Source: Brevundimonas sp.
Lineage (GTDB): Bacteria > Pseudomonadota > Alphaproteobacteria > Caulobacterales > Caulobacteraceae
Length of the DNA: 64,000 bases
Reading direction: 5' to 3'
NCBI RefSeq assembly: GCF_016463295.1
Contig: NZ_JAEMRO010000001.1
Coordinates: 124,001-188,000 of the forward strand
Shown: positions 9,026 to 17,973 of the stretch, in pieces
Position numbering within the stretch: position 1 is the first letter of the stretch
Layout: every line of letters starts with the position of its first letter
Notes under the pieces: generated by a model
The model's input: the letters and a program-made list of their open reading frames with translations, nothing else
The model's database searches: none
What the model was told of the DNA's origin: nothing
Translations under genes and position numbers: made by a program

Positions 9026-9041
9026 CGGTATTAAAATACCG
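9026..9041. other. perfect 16-bp palindrome after gatB
   Basis: CGGTATT-AA-AATACCG lies 15 bases beyond the gatB stop in an AT-rich pocket of an otherwise GC-rich sequence. The two-base centre makes it a poor terminator hairpin, although a shorter stem with a larger loop is possible. It could instead be a dimeric regulator site. No obvious partner site was seen. Confidence 0.45.
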
Positions 9042-9056
9042 CAGCAGTTCGTAGCG

Positions 9057-10550
9057 TCAGAGCCCCAGCTTGGCCTTCAGGATGTCGTTCACCGCCGCCG
9101 GATTGGCCTTGCCGCCCGTCGCCTTCATTACCTGACCGACGAACCAGCCCAGGGCCTGGGGCTTCTCGGCGACCGCTGCGGCCTTGTCGGGGTTGGCGGC
9201 GATGATGTCGTCGATGGCCTTTTCGATCGCGCCGGTGTCGGTGACCTGTTTGAGGCCGTGCTTCTCGACGACCTCGGACGGCGAGCCCTCGCCGTTCCAG
9301 ACGTGGTCGAAGACCTCCTTGGCGATCTTCGACGAGATGACGTTGGTCTCGATCAGTTCGACCAGCTCGGCGACATGGGCGGCGGGCAGAGGATTGTCGC
9401 TGAAGTCACGGCCGTCGGCGGCGAGACGCGCGGAAACCTCATTGGTCACCCAGTTGGACACCAGCTTCGCATCCCTGCCTTTGGCGGCGGCTTCGAAATA
9501 GTCGGCCTTGGCCTGTTCCGAGATCAGCACCACGGCGTCATATTGCGACAGGCCATAGTCGGCCATCAGGCGACGGCGCTTGGCGTCCGGCAGTTCGGGC
9601 AGGTCGGCCTTGATGCCGTCGATCCAGGCCTGCTCCAGCTCCAGCGGCAGCAGGTCGGGGTCGGGGAAGTAGCGATAGTCCATCGCCTCTTCCTTGGAGC
9701 GCATCGAGCGGGTCTCACCGGCGGTCGGATCATAGAGGCGGGTCTCCTGATCGACCTTGCCGCCGTCCTCCAGGATCTCGATCTGGCGCCGGGCCTCGTA
9801 GTTGATGGCCTGCGAAATGAAGCGGAACGAGTTGACGTTCTTGATCTCGCAGCGCGTGCCCAGATGGCTGAAGTCGCCGGTTTCCTTGAAGCGGGCATAG
9901 CCGCCCTCACGGCAGACGGACACGTTCACGTCGGCGCGCAGATTGCCCTTCTCCATGTCGCCGTCGCAGGTACCTAGATAGATCAGGATGGTGCGGATCT
10001 TCTTGACATAGGCGACCGCCTCTTCCGGCGAACGGATGTCGGGGCGGGAGACGATCTCCATCAGGGCCGTGCCTGCGCGGTTCAGATCGACATAGCTCTC
10101 GGTTGGCGACAGGTCGTGGATCAGCTTGCCGGCGTCCTGCTCCAGATGCAGCCGTTCGATGCCGACGTTGAAGAAGCTGCCGTCCTCGGCCTCCACCTCG
10201 ACGACGCCCTCGCCGACGATCGGGAAATACAGCTGGCTGATCTGATAGCCGGTCGGCAGGTCGGGGTAGAAATAGTTCTTGCGGTCGAACTGGCTGCGTT
10301 TGTTGATCTGCGCATTGAGGCCCAGGCCGGTGCGGACGGCCTGCTCGACGCAGTGTTTGTTCAGGGTCGGTAGCATGCCGGGAAAGCCCGCATCGACCAG
10401 CGACACCTGCTCGTTCGGCCCCGCGCCAAAGCCAACGGCGGCGCCAGAGAACAGCTTGGCCTTCGACGCCACCTGGGCGTGGATCTCCAGCCCCATGACG
10501 ATTTCCCAAGAGCCAGTGCGGCCCTGGATGAGTTTGTCAGTCACGCTCAC
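9057..10550 (-). CDS. gatB: Asp-tRNA(Asn)/Glu-tRNA(Gln) amidotransferase subunit B
   Basis: GatB binds the misacylated tRNA and phosphorylates the acyl group in the GatCAB complex, which makes Gln-tRNA and/or Asn-tRNA. From the GTG at 10550, whose GTGA overlaps the gatA stop, the protein has 497 residues. It shows the N-terminal [12 protein letters not shown], the [16 protein letters not shown] motif and a C-terminal YqeY-like tail domain ([16 protein letters not shown]). The ORF track's 95 extra N-terminal codons are gatA shadow. A second GTG two codons later is possible. The operon order is gatC-gatA-gatB. Confidence 0.96.
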   Translation of the reverse strand: MSVTDKLIQGRTGSWEIVMGLEIHAQVASKAKLFSGAAVGFGAGPNEQVSLVDAGFPGMLPTLNKHCVEQAVRTGLGLNAQINKRSQFDRKNYFYPDLPTGYQISQLYFPIVGEGVVEVEAEDGSFFNVGIERLHLEQDAGKLIHDLSPTESYVDLNRAGTALMEIVSRPDIRSPEEAVAYVKKIRTILIYLGTCDGDMEKGNLRADVNVSVCREGGYARFKETGDFSHLGTRCEIKNVNSFRFISQAINYEARRQIEILEDGGKVDQETRLYDPTAGETRSMRSKEEAMDYRYFPDPDLLPLELEQAWIDGIKADLPELPDAKRRRLMADYGLSQYDAVVLISEQAKADYFEAAAKGRDAKLVSNWVTNEVSARLAADGRDFSDNPLPAAHVAELVELIETNVISSKIAKEVFDHVWNGEGSPSEVVEKHGLKQVTDTGAIEKAIDDIIAANPDKAAAVAEKPQALGWFVGQVMKATGGKANPAAVNDILKAKLGL

Positions 10551-12025
10551 CACCACTTCTCCGGCTTGGCCACAAACCCTGCCGCGTCTTCCAGCGCGCT
10601 CGCCACCTGGAACACCGTCGCCTCGTCCAGCGCCTTGCCGATGACCTGGAGGCCCAGCGGCAGGCCGCCGCTGTCCAGACCGGCAGGCACGGAGATGCCC
10701 GGCAGGCCAGCTAGGTTGGCGGTCACGGTGAAGATGTCGTTCAGATACATCTGCAGCGGATCGATCTGCTTGTCGCCCAGCGCAAAGGCCGCCGACGGCG
10801 TCGATGGGGTGACGATGGCGTCGACCTTGTCCCACACATTGTCGAAGTCCTCGGCGATGCGGCGGCGGACCTTCAGGGCACGGACGTAATAGGCGTCGTA
10901 GAAGCCGGCCGACAGCACATAGGCCCCGATTGTCAGGCGGCGCTGGACCTCCTTGCCGAAGCCCTCGGCGCGGCTGGTCTCGTACAGATCCGTCAGGCTG
11001 CTCGTGCCCTCGGCGCGGTGGCCGAAACGCATGCCGTCATAGCGGGCCAGGTTGGACGACGCCTCGGCCGGGGCGATGATGTAATAGGCCGGCAAGGCGT
11101 ATTTGGTGTGTGGCAGGCTGATCGGCACGATCTCGCAGCCCGCGGCCTTCAGCCAGGCGATGCCCTGATCCCACAGGGCCTGGATCTCGGCCGGCATGCC
11201 GTCGACGACATATTCAGCGGGTACGCCGATGCGCAGCCCCTTGACCGATTTGCCCAGAGACTGGGTCCAGTCGGGCGTTTCGATGTCCAGGCTGGTCGCG
11301 TCCTTGGCGTCGAACGAGCACATGGAGCGCAGCAGGATGGCGGCGTCCTCGACCGTCTTGGTGATCGGCCCGGCCTGATCCAGCGAACTGGCGAAGGCGA
11401 CCATGCCGAAACGGCTGGCGCGGCCGTAGGTGGGCTTTATCCCGACCGTGCCGGTAAAGGCGGCCGGCTGGCGAATCGAGCCGCCGGTGTCGGATGCCGT
11501 GGCGGCCAGGCACAGGTCGCCCGCGACCGCCGAGGCCGAACCGCCGGAAGAGCCACCCGGCGTCAGTTCGGCATTGGAGGTCTTCGACTTCCACGGATTC
11601 TTCACCGGACCGAAGGCCGAGGTTTCGTTGGACGAGCCCATGGCGAACTCGTCCATGTTCAGCTTGCCAAGCATGACCGCGCCGTCGGCCCACAGGTTGG
11701 CCGTGACGGTCGATTCATACGGCGGCACGAAGCCGCGCAGCATGTTTGAGCCGGCGGTCGTCTGGACGCCCTGGGTGCAGAACAGGTCCTTGATGCCCAG
11801 CGGCGCGCCTTCCAGCGCGCCGCCCTCCCCCTTGGCCAGGCGAGCATCGGAGGCTCGTGCCATCTCCAGCGCCTTGTCCGTGGTCTGGACCACGAAGGCG
11901 TTCAGCGTCGGATTGGCGGCGTCGATGTTGGCGACGAAGGCGCGGGTGATTTCCTCGGAGGAAAAGTCGCGGGCCTTGAGGCCGTCGAGGGCAGCCTTGA
12001 GGGTCAATTTGGTTAGGTCGGACAT
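10547..12025 (-). CDS. gatA: Asp-tRNA(Asn)/Glu-tRNA(Gln) amidotransferase subunit A
   Basis: GatA is the glutaminase that releases ammonia from glutamine for GatB. The ATG at 12025 gives 492 residues. The amidase signature is present: [17 protein letters not shown] with the catalytic Lys, [10 protein letters not shown] with the two catalytic serines, and [10 protein letters not shown]. The start falls just after the gatC stop (TAGTATG), and its end overlaps gatB by four bases, consistent with coupled synthesis of the three subunits. The upstream 28 codons in the ORF track lie within gatC and are rejected. Confidence 0.97.
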   Translation of the reverse strand: MSDLTKLTLKAALDGLKARDFSSEEITRAFVANIDAANPTLNAFVVQTTDKALEMARASDARLAKGEGGALEGAPLGIKDLFCTQGVQTTAGSNMLRGFVPPYESTVTANLWADGAVMLGKLNMDEFAMGSSNETSAFGPVKNPWKSKTSNAELTPGGSSGGSASAVAGDLCLAATASDTGGSIRQPAAFTGTVGIKPTYGRASRFGMVAFASSLDQAGPITKTVEDAAILLRSMCSFDAKDATSLDIETPDWTQSLGKSVKGLRIGVPAEYVVDGMPAEIQALWDQGIAWLKAAGCEIVPISLPHTKYALPAYYIIAPAEASSNLARYDGMRFGHRAEGTSSLTDLYETSRAEGFGKEVQRRLTIGAYVLSAGFYDAYYVRALKVRRRIAEDFDNVWDKVDAIVTPSTPSAAFALGDKQIDPLQMYLNDIFTVTANLAGLPGISVPAGLDSGGLPLGLQVIGKALDEATVFQVASALEDAAGFVAKPEKWW

Positions 12026-12026
12026 A

Positions 12027-12314
12027 CTATTCGACCACCTTGGGCACGACGAAGAAGCCGTCGGCGGACCGCGGCGCATTGGACAGGACAGCCTCGACCT
12101 TGCCGCCATCGGTGACGACGTCGTCGCGCAGGCGCATGGCCTGGGCCACGTTGGAGGTCATGGGCTCGACGCCGTCGATGTCGACCTCGTCCAGTTGCTC
12201 GATCCAGGCCAGGATGCCGTTCAGCTCCTTGGCCAGCGGCTCCAGCCGGTCTTCAGGGGTCTTGATGCGGGCGAGGTGGGCGACCTTGCGCACCGTCGCG
12301 GCGTCGATGGCCAT
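12027..12314 (-). CDS. gatC: Asp-tRNA(Asn)/Glu-tRNA(Gln) amidotransferase subunit C
   Basis: GatC is the small stabilising subunit that wraps around GatA and GatB. Starting at [17 protein letters not shown] gives 95 residues, the normal size. The conserved core [23 protein letters not shown] is intact, and the C-terminus has the family's typical [16 protein letters not shown]. The ORF track start eight codons upstream is less likely, since family members begin at about this Met. It is the first gene of gatCAB and diverges from ruvX. Confidence 0.96.
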   Translation of the reverse strand: MAIDAATVRKVAHLARIKTPEDRLEPLAKELNGILAWIEQLDEVDIDGVEPMTSNVAQAMRLRDDVVTDGGKVEAVLSNAPRSADGFFVVPKVVE

Positions 12315-12440
12315 GCGGCCCTCCAGAAACAGTTCCAAGCGGGCGGGATTAGCGGCCCCGACTGGATTTCACAAGGATTCAGACGCCGCAACGGCTTTGA
12401 CAGCGGGGCCGTGTGCGCCTACCGCCGCGCGGTGAGTGAA

Positions 12441-12908
12441 ATGACCCTCGACGCCCTGTCCGCATCGACCCCGCCTGGAACCGCCTGGCTGGGGCTGGAT
12501 CTGGGCGAAAAGACCATCGGTGTGGCCGTGTCCGACACCAGCCGCATGATCGCCAGCCCGCTGTCGCTGATCCGCAAGGTCAAGTTCACCCAGGATGCGG
12601 AGGCCCTGTTCAAGATCATGAACGGACGCAGCGTGTCGGGACTGGTCATCGGCCTGCCGCTGAACATGGACGGGACCGAAGGGCCACGCGCCCAGTCGTG
12701 CCGGGCCTTTGCGCGCAATCTGCAAAGGCTGCGAGCCGTTCCTTACGCCTTCCAGGACGAGCGGCTGTCGACCAGTGCGGTGGAGCGGTTCCTGATCGAG
12801 GACCTGGATCTGAACCGCAAGCGGCGGGCCGATGTCGTGGATCGCACGGCCGCCGCCTGGATCTTGCAGGGCGCGCTGGACCGGTTGCGCGCTTCCCCTC
12901 CCGCCTGA
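12441..12908 (+). CDS. ruvX: Holliday junction resolvase-like protein RuvX/YqgF
   Basis: YqgF is an RNase H-fold nuclease involved in 16S rRNA 5'-end maturation and annotated as a putative Holliday junction resolvase. The 155-residue sequence has the N-terminal acidic motif [15 protein letters not shown], the [10 protein letters not shown] segment and the [10 protein letters not shown] plus [12 protein letters not shown] region carrying the other catalytic acids. The ATG at 12441 is chosen; the ORF track's long upstream extension is the antisense of gatA/gatC. It ends 22 bases before pyrB and may share its transcript. Confidence 0.93.
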   Translation: MTLDALSASTPPGTAWLGLDLGEKTIGVAVSDTSRMIASPLSLIRKVKFTQDAEALFKIMNGRSVSGLVIGLPLNMDGTEGPRAQSCRAFARNLQRLRAVPYAFQDERLSTSAVERFLIEDLDLNRKRRADVVDRTAAAWILQGALDRLRASPPA

Positions 12909-12930
12909 CTGGCCCTATAGCCCGGCCTCG

Positions 12931-13914
12931 ATGAGACAGCCCGACGCCCTCACCGATCTGATTCGCGAACGGCTGATGCCGTTTCCGAAGGCCCATTTCC
13001 TCGCCGCAGGCGACCTCAATGCGGCGACTGCCCCTGCCCTGCTGGATCTGGCCGACGCCTTCGTCGATCTGAACCGGTCGAACGCCAAGGGTCTGGACCT
13101 GATGCGGGGTCGCACGGTGGTGAACCTGTTCTTCGAGAACTCGACCCGGACCAGCGCCTCGTTCGAGATCGCGGCCAAGCGGCTGGGGGCGGACGTCACG
13201 GCGCTTTCGCCCAAGACATCCTCCGTGGCCAAGGGCGAGACCCTGATCGATACGGCGGCGACGCTGAACGCCATGAAACCCGACGTGCTGGTGGTGCGCC
13301 ATTCAGCCTCCGGTGCGGCGGACCTGCTGAGCCAGAAGGTCGGTTGCGCGGTCGTCAATGCGGGCGACGGTCGACACGAGCATCCGACCCAGGCGTTGCT
13401 GGACCTGCTGAGCCTGCGCCGCGCGTTTGGCGATGTCGGGGGTCTGACGGTCGCCATCTGCGGCGACATTGCCCACAGCCGCGTGGCGCGGTCGAACGTG
13501 GCCCTGCTGTCGATGATGGGGGCGCGAGTGCGGCTGATCGGGCCGCCGACGCTGGTGCCCGGCGATGCCGACCGCTGGGGTTGCGAGGTGTTCCACGACA
13601 TGAAGTACGGCCTGCAAGGCTGCGACGTCGTGATGATGCTGCGTCTCCAGCTGGAGCGGATGGAGGGCGCCCTCGTGCCCTCAACCCGCGAATATTTCCG
13701 GTTCTGGGGCCTGGACCGCGAGAAGCTGGCCTGGGCCAAGCCGGGGGCGAAGGTCATGCATCCTGGGCCGATGAACAGGGGCGTGGAGATCGATTCCGAC
13801 GTCGCCGACGACCTGTCGGTGTCCCTGATCCAGGATCAGGTCGAGATGGGCGTGGCGGCGCGCATGGCAGTGCTCGCGGCCTTATCGGTGCGGCTGGATG
13901 GAGCGGCGGCATGA
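12931..13914 (+). CDS. pyrB: aspartate carbamoyltransferase catalytic subunit
   Basis: PyrB condenses carbamoyl phosphate with aspartate in the first committed step of pyrimidine synthesis. The 327-residue product from the ATG at 12931 has the carbamoyl-phosphate loop [13 protein letters not shown], the KGET lysine region, HPTQALLDL, and the aspartate-binding [10 protein letters not shown]. No pyrI regulatory gene follows. Instead the stop overlaps (ATGA) a dihydroorotase-like gene lacking metal ligands, as in the PyrB-PyrC' complexes known from pseudomonads. A dodecameric PyrB/PyrX-type holoenzyme is inferred. Confidence 0.97.
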   Translation: MRQPDALTDLIRERLMPFPKAHFLAAGDLNAATAPALLDLADAFVDLNRSNAKGLDLMRGRTVVNLFFENSTRTSASFEIAAKRLGADVTALSPKTSSVAKGETLIDTAATLNAMKPDVLVVRHSASGAADLLSQKVGCAVVNAGDGRHEHPTQALLDLLSLRRAFGDVGGLTVAICGDIAHSRVARSNVALLSMMGARVRLIGPPTLVPGDADRWGCEVFHDMKYGLQGCDVVMMLRLQLERMEGALVPSTREYFRFWGLDREKLAWAKPGAKVMHPGPMNRGVEIDSDVADDLSVSLIQDQVEMGVAARMAVLAALSVRLDGAAA

Positions 13915-15212
13915 CAGCCTCAACGCCCACGGCCTTGGCCATACTGAATGCCCGCCTGATAGACCCGGCGTCGGACTATGACGGCCCCGGGGCGGTGCTG
14001 GTCGAGGACGGACGGATCGTCGAGGTGATCCGGGGCACTCATGCGGTCGCGCCCGCCGGTATCAAGGTCATCGACGCCGACGGCCGCTGCCTGGCTCCTG
14101 GCCTGATCGACATTCGGGTCAAGACGGGCGAGCCGGGCGCAGAGCCCAAGGAGACGCTGAAATCGGCGGCGCAATCGGCGGCGGCCGGCGGCGTCACCAC
14201 CATCGTCATCCAGCCCGACACCGACCCGGCGCTGGACGATCCGGCAATGATCGACTTCATCCAGCGGCGGGGGGCCGCGCTGGGGCTGGTAAACGTGCGG
14301 GCGGCGGGGGCGGCCACCCGGACATGCGACGGCCAGCGTATGGCCGAGATCGGTCTGATGGACGAAGCCGGCGCTCTGTACTTCACGGACGTCGACCGCG
14401 TGATCTTCAACACCCGCACCCTGCAGCGGGTCATGAGCTATGCCGCCACTTTCAATGCCCTGATCTCCTGCCGCCCAACCGATCCATGGCTGTCCGAAGG
14501 GGCTGTGGCGACCAGTGGCGAACTGGCCACCCGGCTAGGCCTTTCGTCGGTGCCCGCCATCGCCGAACGCATCCAGTTGGAGCGGGACCTCGCCCTGGTC
14601 GAACAGACCGGCGCTCGTTTCCTGGTGGACCAGATTTCGACCGGGGGCGCGCTGGAAACCCTGGCCCGTGCGCGCGCCAAGGGGCTGGAGATCGCCGCCT
14701 CGGTGTCGGTGAACCACCTCTGCTTCAACGAGATCGACATCGGCGACTACCGCACCTTCTATCGGCTGGACCCGCCGCTGCGCAGCGAGGCCGACCGAAA
14801 GGCCCTGATCGAGGCGGTGCGCGAAGGCCTGATCGACGTCATCACCTCCGCCCACGCCCCTGCCCCCGCCGAGGACAAGCGCCGTCCCTTCAGCGAGGCG
14901 ACGCCCGGAGCCATCGGCCTGGAGACTTTGTTGCCCGCCGTCCTGACCCTGCACCACGAAGCCGGGCTAGATCTGCTCGACATATTGCGTCCCGTGACAC
15001 ATGGCCCGGCCAGCCTGCTGGGTCTCGAGGCCGGACGACTGGCCGAGGGCACGCCCGCCGACCTCATCCTGTTCGACGCCAACGCCCCAGTCGTCATCGA
15101 CGCGGTCACGCTGAAATCCAAATCCAAGAACTCGCCGTTCGATGGGCGCCGCCTGCAAGGCAAGGTCTTGCTCACCATCGTCGGTGGCCGCATCGTCCAC
15201 GGCGAAGAATGA
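13911..15212 (+). CDS. dihydroorotase-like protein, probably non-catalytic (PyrX/PyrC' type)
   Basis: The 433-residue product has the full dihydroorotase/amidohydrolase fold pattern ([35 protein letters not shown]-like [17 protein letters not shown]), but every metal-ligand position I can align is changed. The D-x-H-x-H motif reads DIRVK (Arg69, Lys71), HCED reads SCRP (186-189), the H of HxST is Gln241, and TDHAPH reads SAHAPA (Ala314). Catalysis is therefore unlikely. In known PyrB-PyrC' pairs such a protein is a structural partner needed for carbamoyltransferase assembly. Four-base overlaps join it to pyrB and to the next gene. A functional PyrC should be elsewhere in the genome. Confidence 0.88.
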   Translation: MTASTPTALAILNARLIDPASDYDGPGAVLVEDGRIVEVIRGTHAVAPAGIKVIDADGRCLAPGLIDIRVKTGEPGAEPKETLKSAAQSAAAGGVTTIVIQPDTDPALDDPAMIDFIQRRGAALGLVNVRAAGAATRTCDGQRMAEIGLMDEAGALYFTDVDRVIFNTRTLQRVMSYAATFNALISCRPTDPWLSEGAVATSGELATRLGLSSVPAIAERIQLERDLALVEQTGARFLVDQISTGGALETLARARAKGLEIAASVSVNHLCFNEIDIGDYRTFYRLDPPLRSEADRKALIEAVREGLIDVITSAHAPAPAEDKRRPFSEATPGAIGLETLLPAVLTLHHEAGLDLLDILRPVTHGPASLLGLEAGRLAEGTPADLILFDANAPVVIDAVTLKSKSKNSPFDGRRLQGKVLLTIVGGRIVHGEE

Positions 15213-15799
15213 AGTCTGTGTCCAGGACAGCGTGGTGGTTGGTCGGCATCTGGTTTGCCGTAGCCGCACTGACATTGCTGGCCAGCGATTGGCTGACGGA
15301 GATCAATATCTTTCTCGCCATTGTCGCTGTCCCACTCGTGGGTCTTGGCGGATTGGTTGTAATGGCTGCGCTGGCCTTTTCGGGTGAGGGAAAGGCCGTG
15401 GGCGCACTGATCGTCGCAGCGCTCGTTCTCGTGCTGCTGCCCCTTCCGAGCTGGGGCGGTCGCCTGTGGTTCTTCATCAGCTTCAACCAGCATCGCCAGG
15501 CCTATGATGCCATAGTGGCCGAGGCCGACAGACTGCCCAGAGATGGAACCCGTCATGGCGTCTCCTATCGCATCGAATCCGGGCCGCCGATCAGGGTCGC
15601 CTTTCCCCAGCCGGTCGGCATCGCAGACAACTGGGGTGCAGTCATTCACGACCCTTCGGACGGCGTGGCCACGGCGAAAGGCTGGGGCGAAACGAATGGT
15701 GACTACACTATTCGCCCGGATTTGCAGGAACTTTGGGGCGGCGACATCGTGAGCTGTTCGCGAATCACCGGCCACTACTATCGCTGCTGGTTCACCTGA
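15209..15799 (+). CDS. membrane protein of unknown function
   Basis: The ATG overlaps the pyrC-like stop (ATGA), giving 196 residues not listed separately in the ORF track because they sit inside a longer frame. Three hydrophobic segments occur in the first 90 residues (WWLVGIWFAVAALTLLA, IFLAIVAVPLVGLGGLVVMAALAF, VGALIVAALVLVLLPLP), followed by a soluble domain of about 105 residues with two cysteines near the C-terminus (VSCSRITGHYYRCWF). Base composition looks less GC-rich than pyrB or plsY. No family is recognised. Coupled translation with the pyr genes is probably positional. Confidence 0.75.
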   Translation: MKSVSRTAWWLVGIWFAVAALTLLASDWLTEINIFLAIVAVPLVGLGGLVVMAALAFSGEGKAVGALIVAALVLVLLPLPSWGGRLWFFISFNQHRQAYDAIVAEADRLPRDGTRHGVSYRIESGPPIRVAFPQPVGIADNWGAVIHDPSDGVATAKGWGETNGDYTIRPDLQELWGGDIVSCSRITGHYYRCWFT

Positions 15800-15841
15800 G
15801 ACATGGCGTGATACACACGCGCAAGCTGTTCGAGGAATGAC

Positions 15842-16495
15842 GTGATCGACCCCACCGCTTCTATGCTCGGGACATTCGCCCTGATGGCGGTCGGCGGCTA
15901 TCTGCTCGGCTCCATTCCGTTCGGGGTGATCCTGACGCGGCTGGGCGGCGCGGGCGATGTGCGCAGCATCGGCTCGGGCAATATCGGCGCGACCAATGTG
16001 CTGCGGACCGGGCGCAAGGACCTGGCCATCGCGACCCTGCTGCTGGATGCGGGCAAGGGGGCGGCGGCTTTGCTAGTGGCCAAATACCTGCTGGGCGGTA
16101 CGAACGCGAATGCCGAGATCGCGGGTGCGGTCGCGGGTGGCGCGGCCTTTCTCGGCCACCTGTTTCCGGTCTGGCTGAAGTTCAAGGGCGGCAAGGGGGT
16201 GGCGACGTTCTTTGGCCTGATGCTGGCGGCCTGGTGGCCGCTGGGCTTGGTGGCGGCGGCGATCTGGCTGCTGACGGCGGCCTTGCTGAGGATGTCATCC
16301 CTGGCGGCGTTGGTCGCTTCAGCGGCGACGCCTCTGGTAGGGCTGGTACCCGCGGCCGCGCTGAAACTGGCCGCGCCTCAGCCGATCGTTATGTTGGCGG
16401 CGTTTACCGCCGTGCTGATCTGGGTGCGGCACCATGAGAATATCGCCCGCCTGTTGAAGGGCGTGGAACCGCGCATCGGGGCCAAGTCGGCGTGA
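15842..16495 (+). CDS. plsY: glycerol-3-phosphate acyltransferase PlsY
   Basis: PlsY transfers the acyl group from acyl-phosphate to glycerol-3-phosphate, the first step of phospholipid synthesis, at the inner membrane. The 217-residue product has the family's three cytoplasmic loop motifs: [25 protein letters not shown] and [13 protein letters not shown]. The intervening sequence is hydrophobic, consistent with the known seven-segment topology. A GTG start at 15842 is used. The stop overlaps the dprA GTG by four bases, a plsY-dprA pairing common in bacteria. Confidence 0.96.
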   Translation: MIDPTASMLGTFALMAVGGYLLGSIPFGVILTRLGGAGDVRSIGSGNIGATNVLRTGRKDLAIATLLLDAGKGAAALLVAKYLLGGTNANAEIAGAVAGGAAFLGHLFPVWLKFKGGKGVATFFGLMLAAWWPLGLVAAAIWLLTAALLRMSSLAALVASAATPLVGLVPAAALKLAAPQPIVMLAAFTAVLIWVRHHENIARLLKGVEPRIGAKSA

Positions 16496-17583
16496 GCTCT
16501 GGCCTGAGCGCGGCCGAGCGTTTCGCGCGGCTCCGTCTGGCCCGCACGGACAAGGTCGGTCCGGTCACCTTTCGCCAGTTGCTGGATCGGTTCGGCAGCG
16601 CGACGCACGCTGTGGAGGCCCTGCCCGACCTGATCCGCAAAAGCGGCGGCGGAACGGGGCACACCCTGCCCACGGTCGCCTCCGTCGAGGCCGAACTGGC
16701 GGCGGGCGAGCGGATCGGCGCGCGGCTGATCGTGCTGGGCGAGGCCGACTATCCCGAAATGCTGGCCGCGCTTGACCCGCCGCCACCCCTGCTCTGGACG
16801 CGGGGCGATGTCGGGCTGATGGCCCGGCCCTGCATTGGCATCGTCGGCGCGCGCATCGCCTCGGCCGGTGGACAACGGATCGCGCGAGGTCTGGCCCAGC
16901 AACTGGGTCAGGCAGGCCATGTCGTGGTGTCGGGTCTGGCCCGCGGTATAGACGGGGCAGCTCATGCCGGAGCGCTGGAAACAGGCACTGTCGCCGTTCT
17001 GGGTGGTGGCGTGGACGACATCTATCCGCCAGACAATGCCGACCTGTATGCTCAGATCGTGGAGCGCGGCTGTATCGTGTCCGAAAGCCCTGTCGGCGCG
17101 CGAGCCCAGGCGCGGGACTTTCCCCGCCGCAATCGCATCATCTCGGGCCTGTCGCGCGGGGTGATCGTCGTGGAGGCGGAAATCCGCTCCGGCTCGCTGA
17201 TCACCGCGCGTCTGGCCGGCGAACAGGGGCGCGATGTCTTCGCCGTGCCGGGCTCGCCGCTCGACCCCCGCTCGAAAGGGCCGAACGAACTGCTGCGTCA
17301 GGGGGCCATCCTGTGCGAGGGGCTGGAGGATGTGGAGCGGGCGTTCAACACCCTGCGGACCCTGCGCGAGCCGGAGCGCGTCAATCCTTTCGACGGCGCG
17401 CCGGATGAGCTGGATGAGGCCCTGATCGAACAGGTGGCTGGTCTGCTGTCGCCAACGCCGACACCGCGAGACGAACTGGCCCGGGCCCTAGGCGTCTCGA
17501 TCGGCACGGTGGCCGCGGCCCTGTTGGAACTCAGCCTGGCTGGTCGCGCGACCCTGCTGGCCGGAGGATTGGTCTCGCGCTAG
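16492..17583 (+). CDS. dprA: DNA-processing protein DprA
   Basis: DprA binds incoming single-stranded DNA and loads RecA during natural transformation. The 363 residues comprise an N-terminal helical domain, a Rossmann-like core with [27 protein letters not shown] and [20 protein letters not shown], and a C-terminal winged-helix-like region ([22 protein letters not shown]). The GTG start overlaps the plsY stop. It converges with a small hypothetical gene, the two stops overlapping. The gene is intact, but other competence genes are not in this window. Confidence 0.95.
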   Translation: MSSGLSAAERFARLRLARTDKVGPVTFRQLLDRFGSATHAVEALPDLIRKSGGGTGHTLPTVASVEAELAAGERIGARLIVLGEADYPEMLAALDPPPPLLWTRGDVGLMARPCIGIVGARIASAGGQRIARGLAQQLGQAGHVVVSGLARGIDGAAHAGALETGTVAVLGGGVDDIYPPDNADLYAQIVERGCIVSESPVGARAQARDFPRRNRIISGLSRGVIVVEAEIRSGSLITARLAGEQGRDVFAVPGSPLDPRSKGPNELLRQGAILCEGLEDVERAFNTLRTLREPERVNPFDGAPDELDEALIEQVAGLLSPTPTPRDELARALGVSIGTVAAALLELSLAGRATLLAGGLVSR

Positions 17584-17819
17584 CTGGCGCGCCGGCGGCG
17601 CGGGGCCGGATCGCGCACGGGCGCAACCGCCTTGGGCACATTGGCCAGTCGTGCGGCCGCTTCCAAAGTTTGTGCCAGCGCAGGATCGCCGTCCCAAAGC
17701 GCCATCTGTGCCAGCTCTATCGACATGGCGCGGATATATTCCCGCACGGGATAGTCGCCCAGATCGACCGCCCTCTCGGTCTGCCTGGATTCGGAGGTCG
17801 TCGCCGTCTCGGTTCGCAT
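17580..17819 (-). CDS. small conserved-looking hypothetical protein
   Basis: From the ATG at 17819 this encodes 79 residues. The centre, DYPVREYIRAMSIELAQMALWDGDPALAQTL, is predicted helical with alternating hydrophobic positions, and the C-terminus is basic (RRRRAS). It has no signal peptide or membrane segment. The first 12 codons in the ORF track are less likely. It converges with dprA, with a four-base 3' overlap, and is divergent from topA. The function is not recognised. The regular amphipathic core and good codon use make it a plausible real gene. Confidence 0.6.
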   Translation of the reverse strand: MRTETATTSESRQTERAVDLGDYPVREYIRAMSIELAQMALWDGDPALAQTLEAAARLANVPKAVAPVRDPAPRRRRAS

Positions 17820-17973
17820 GCCCAATCCCTCTCTCGCGCCCACCCAATGTTGCACAACCTATGGTGTGTTAGCAATCTACGACACAATCCTAAATATCTT
17901 CTGACATAGGTGCGATTGACAGCGAGCCTTGCGCCAACCACCTTCCCGGCCCTCTGAAAGGCCCCCTCCCCGC

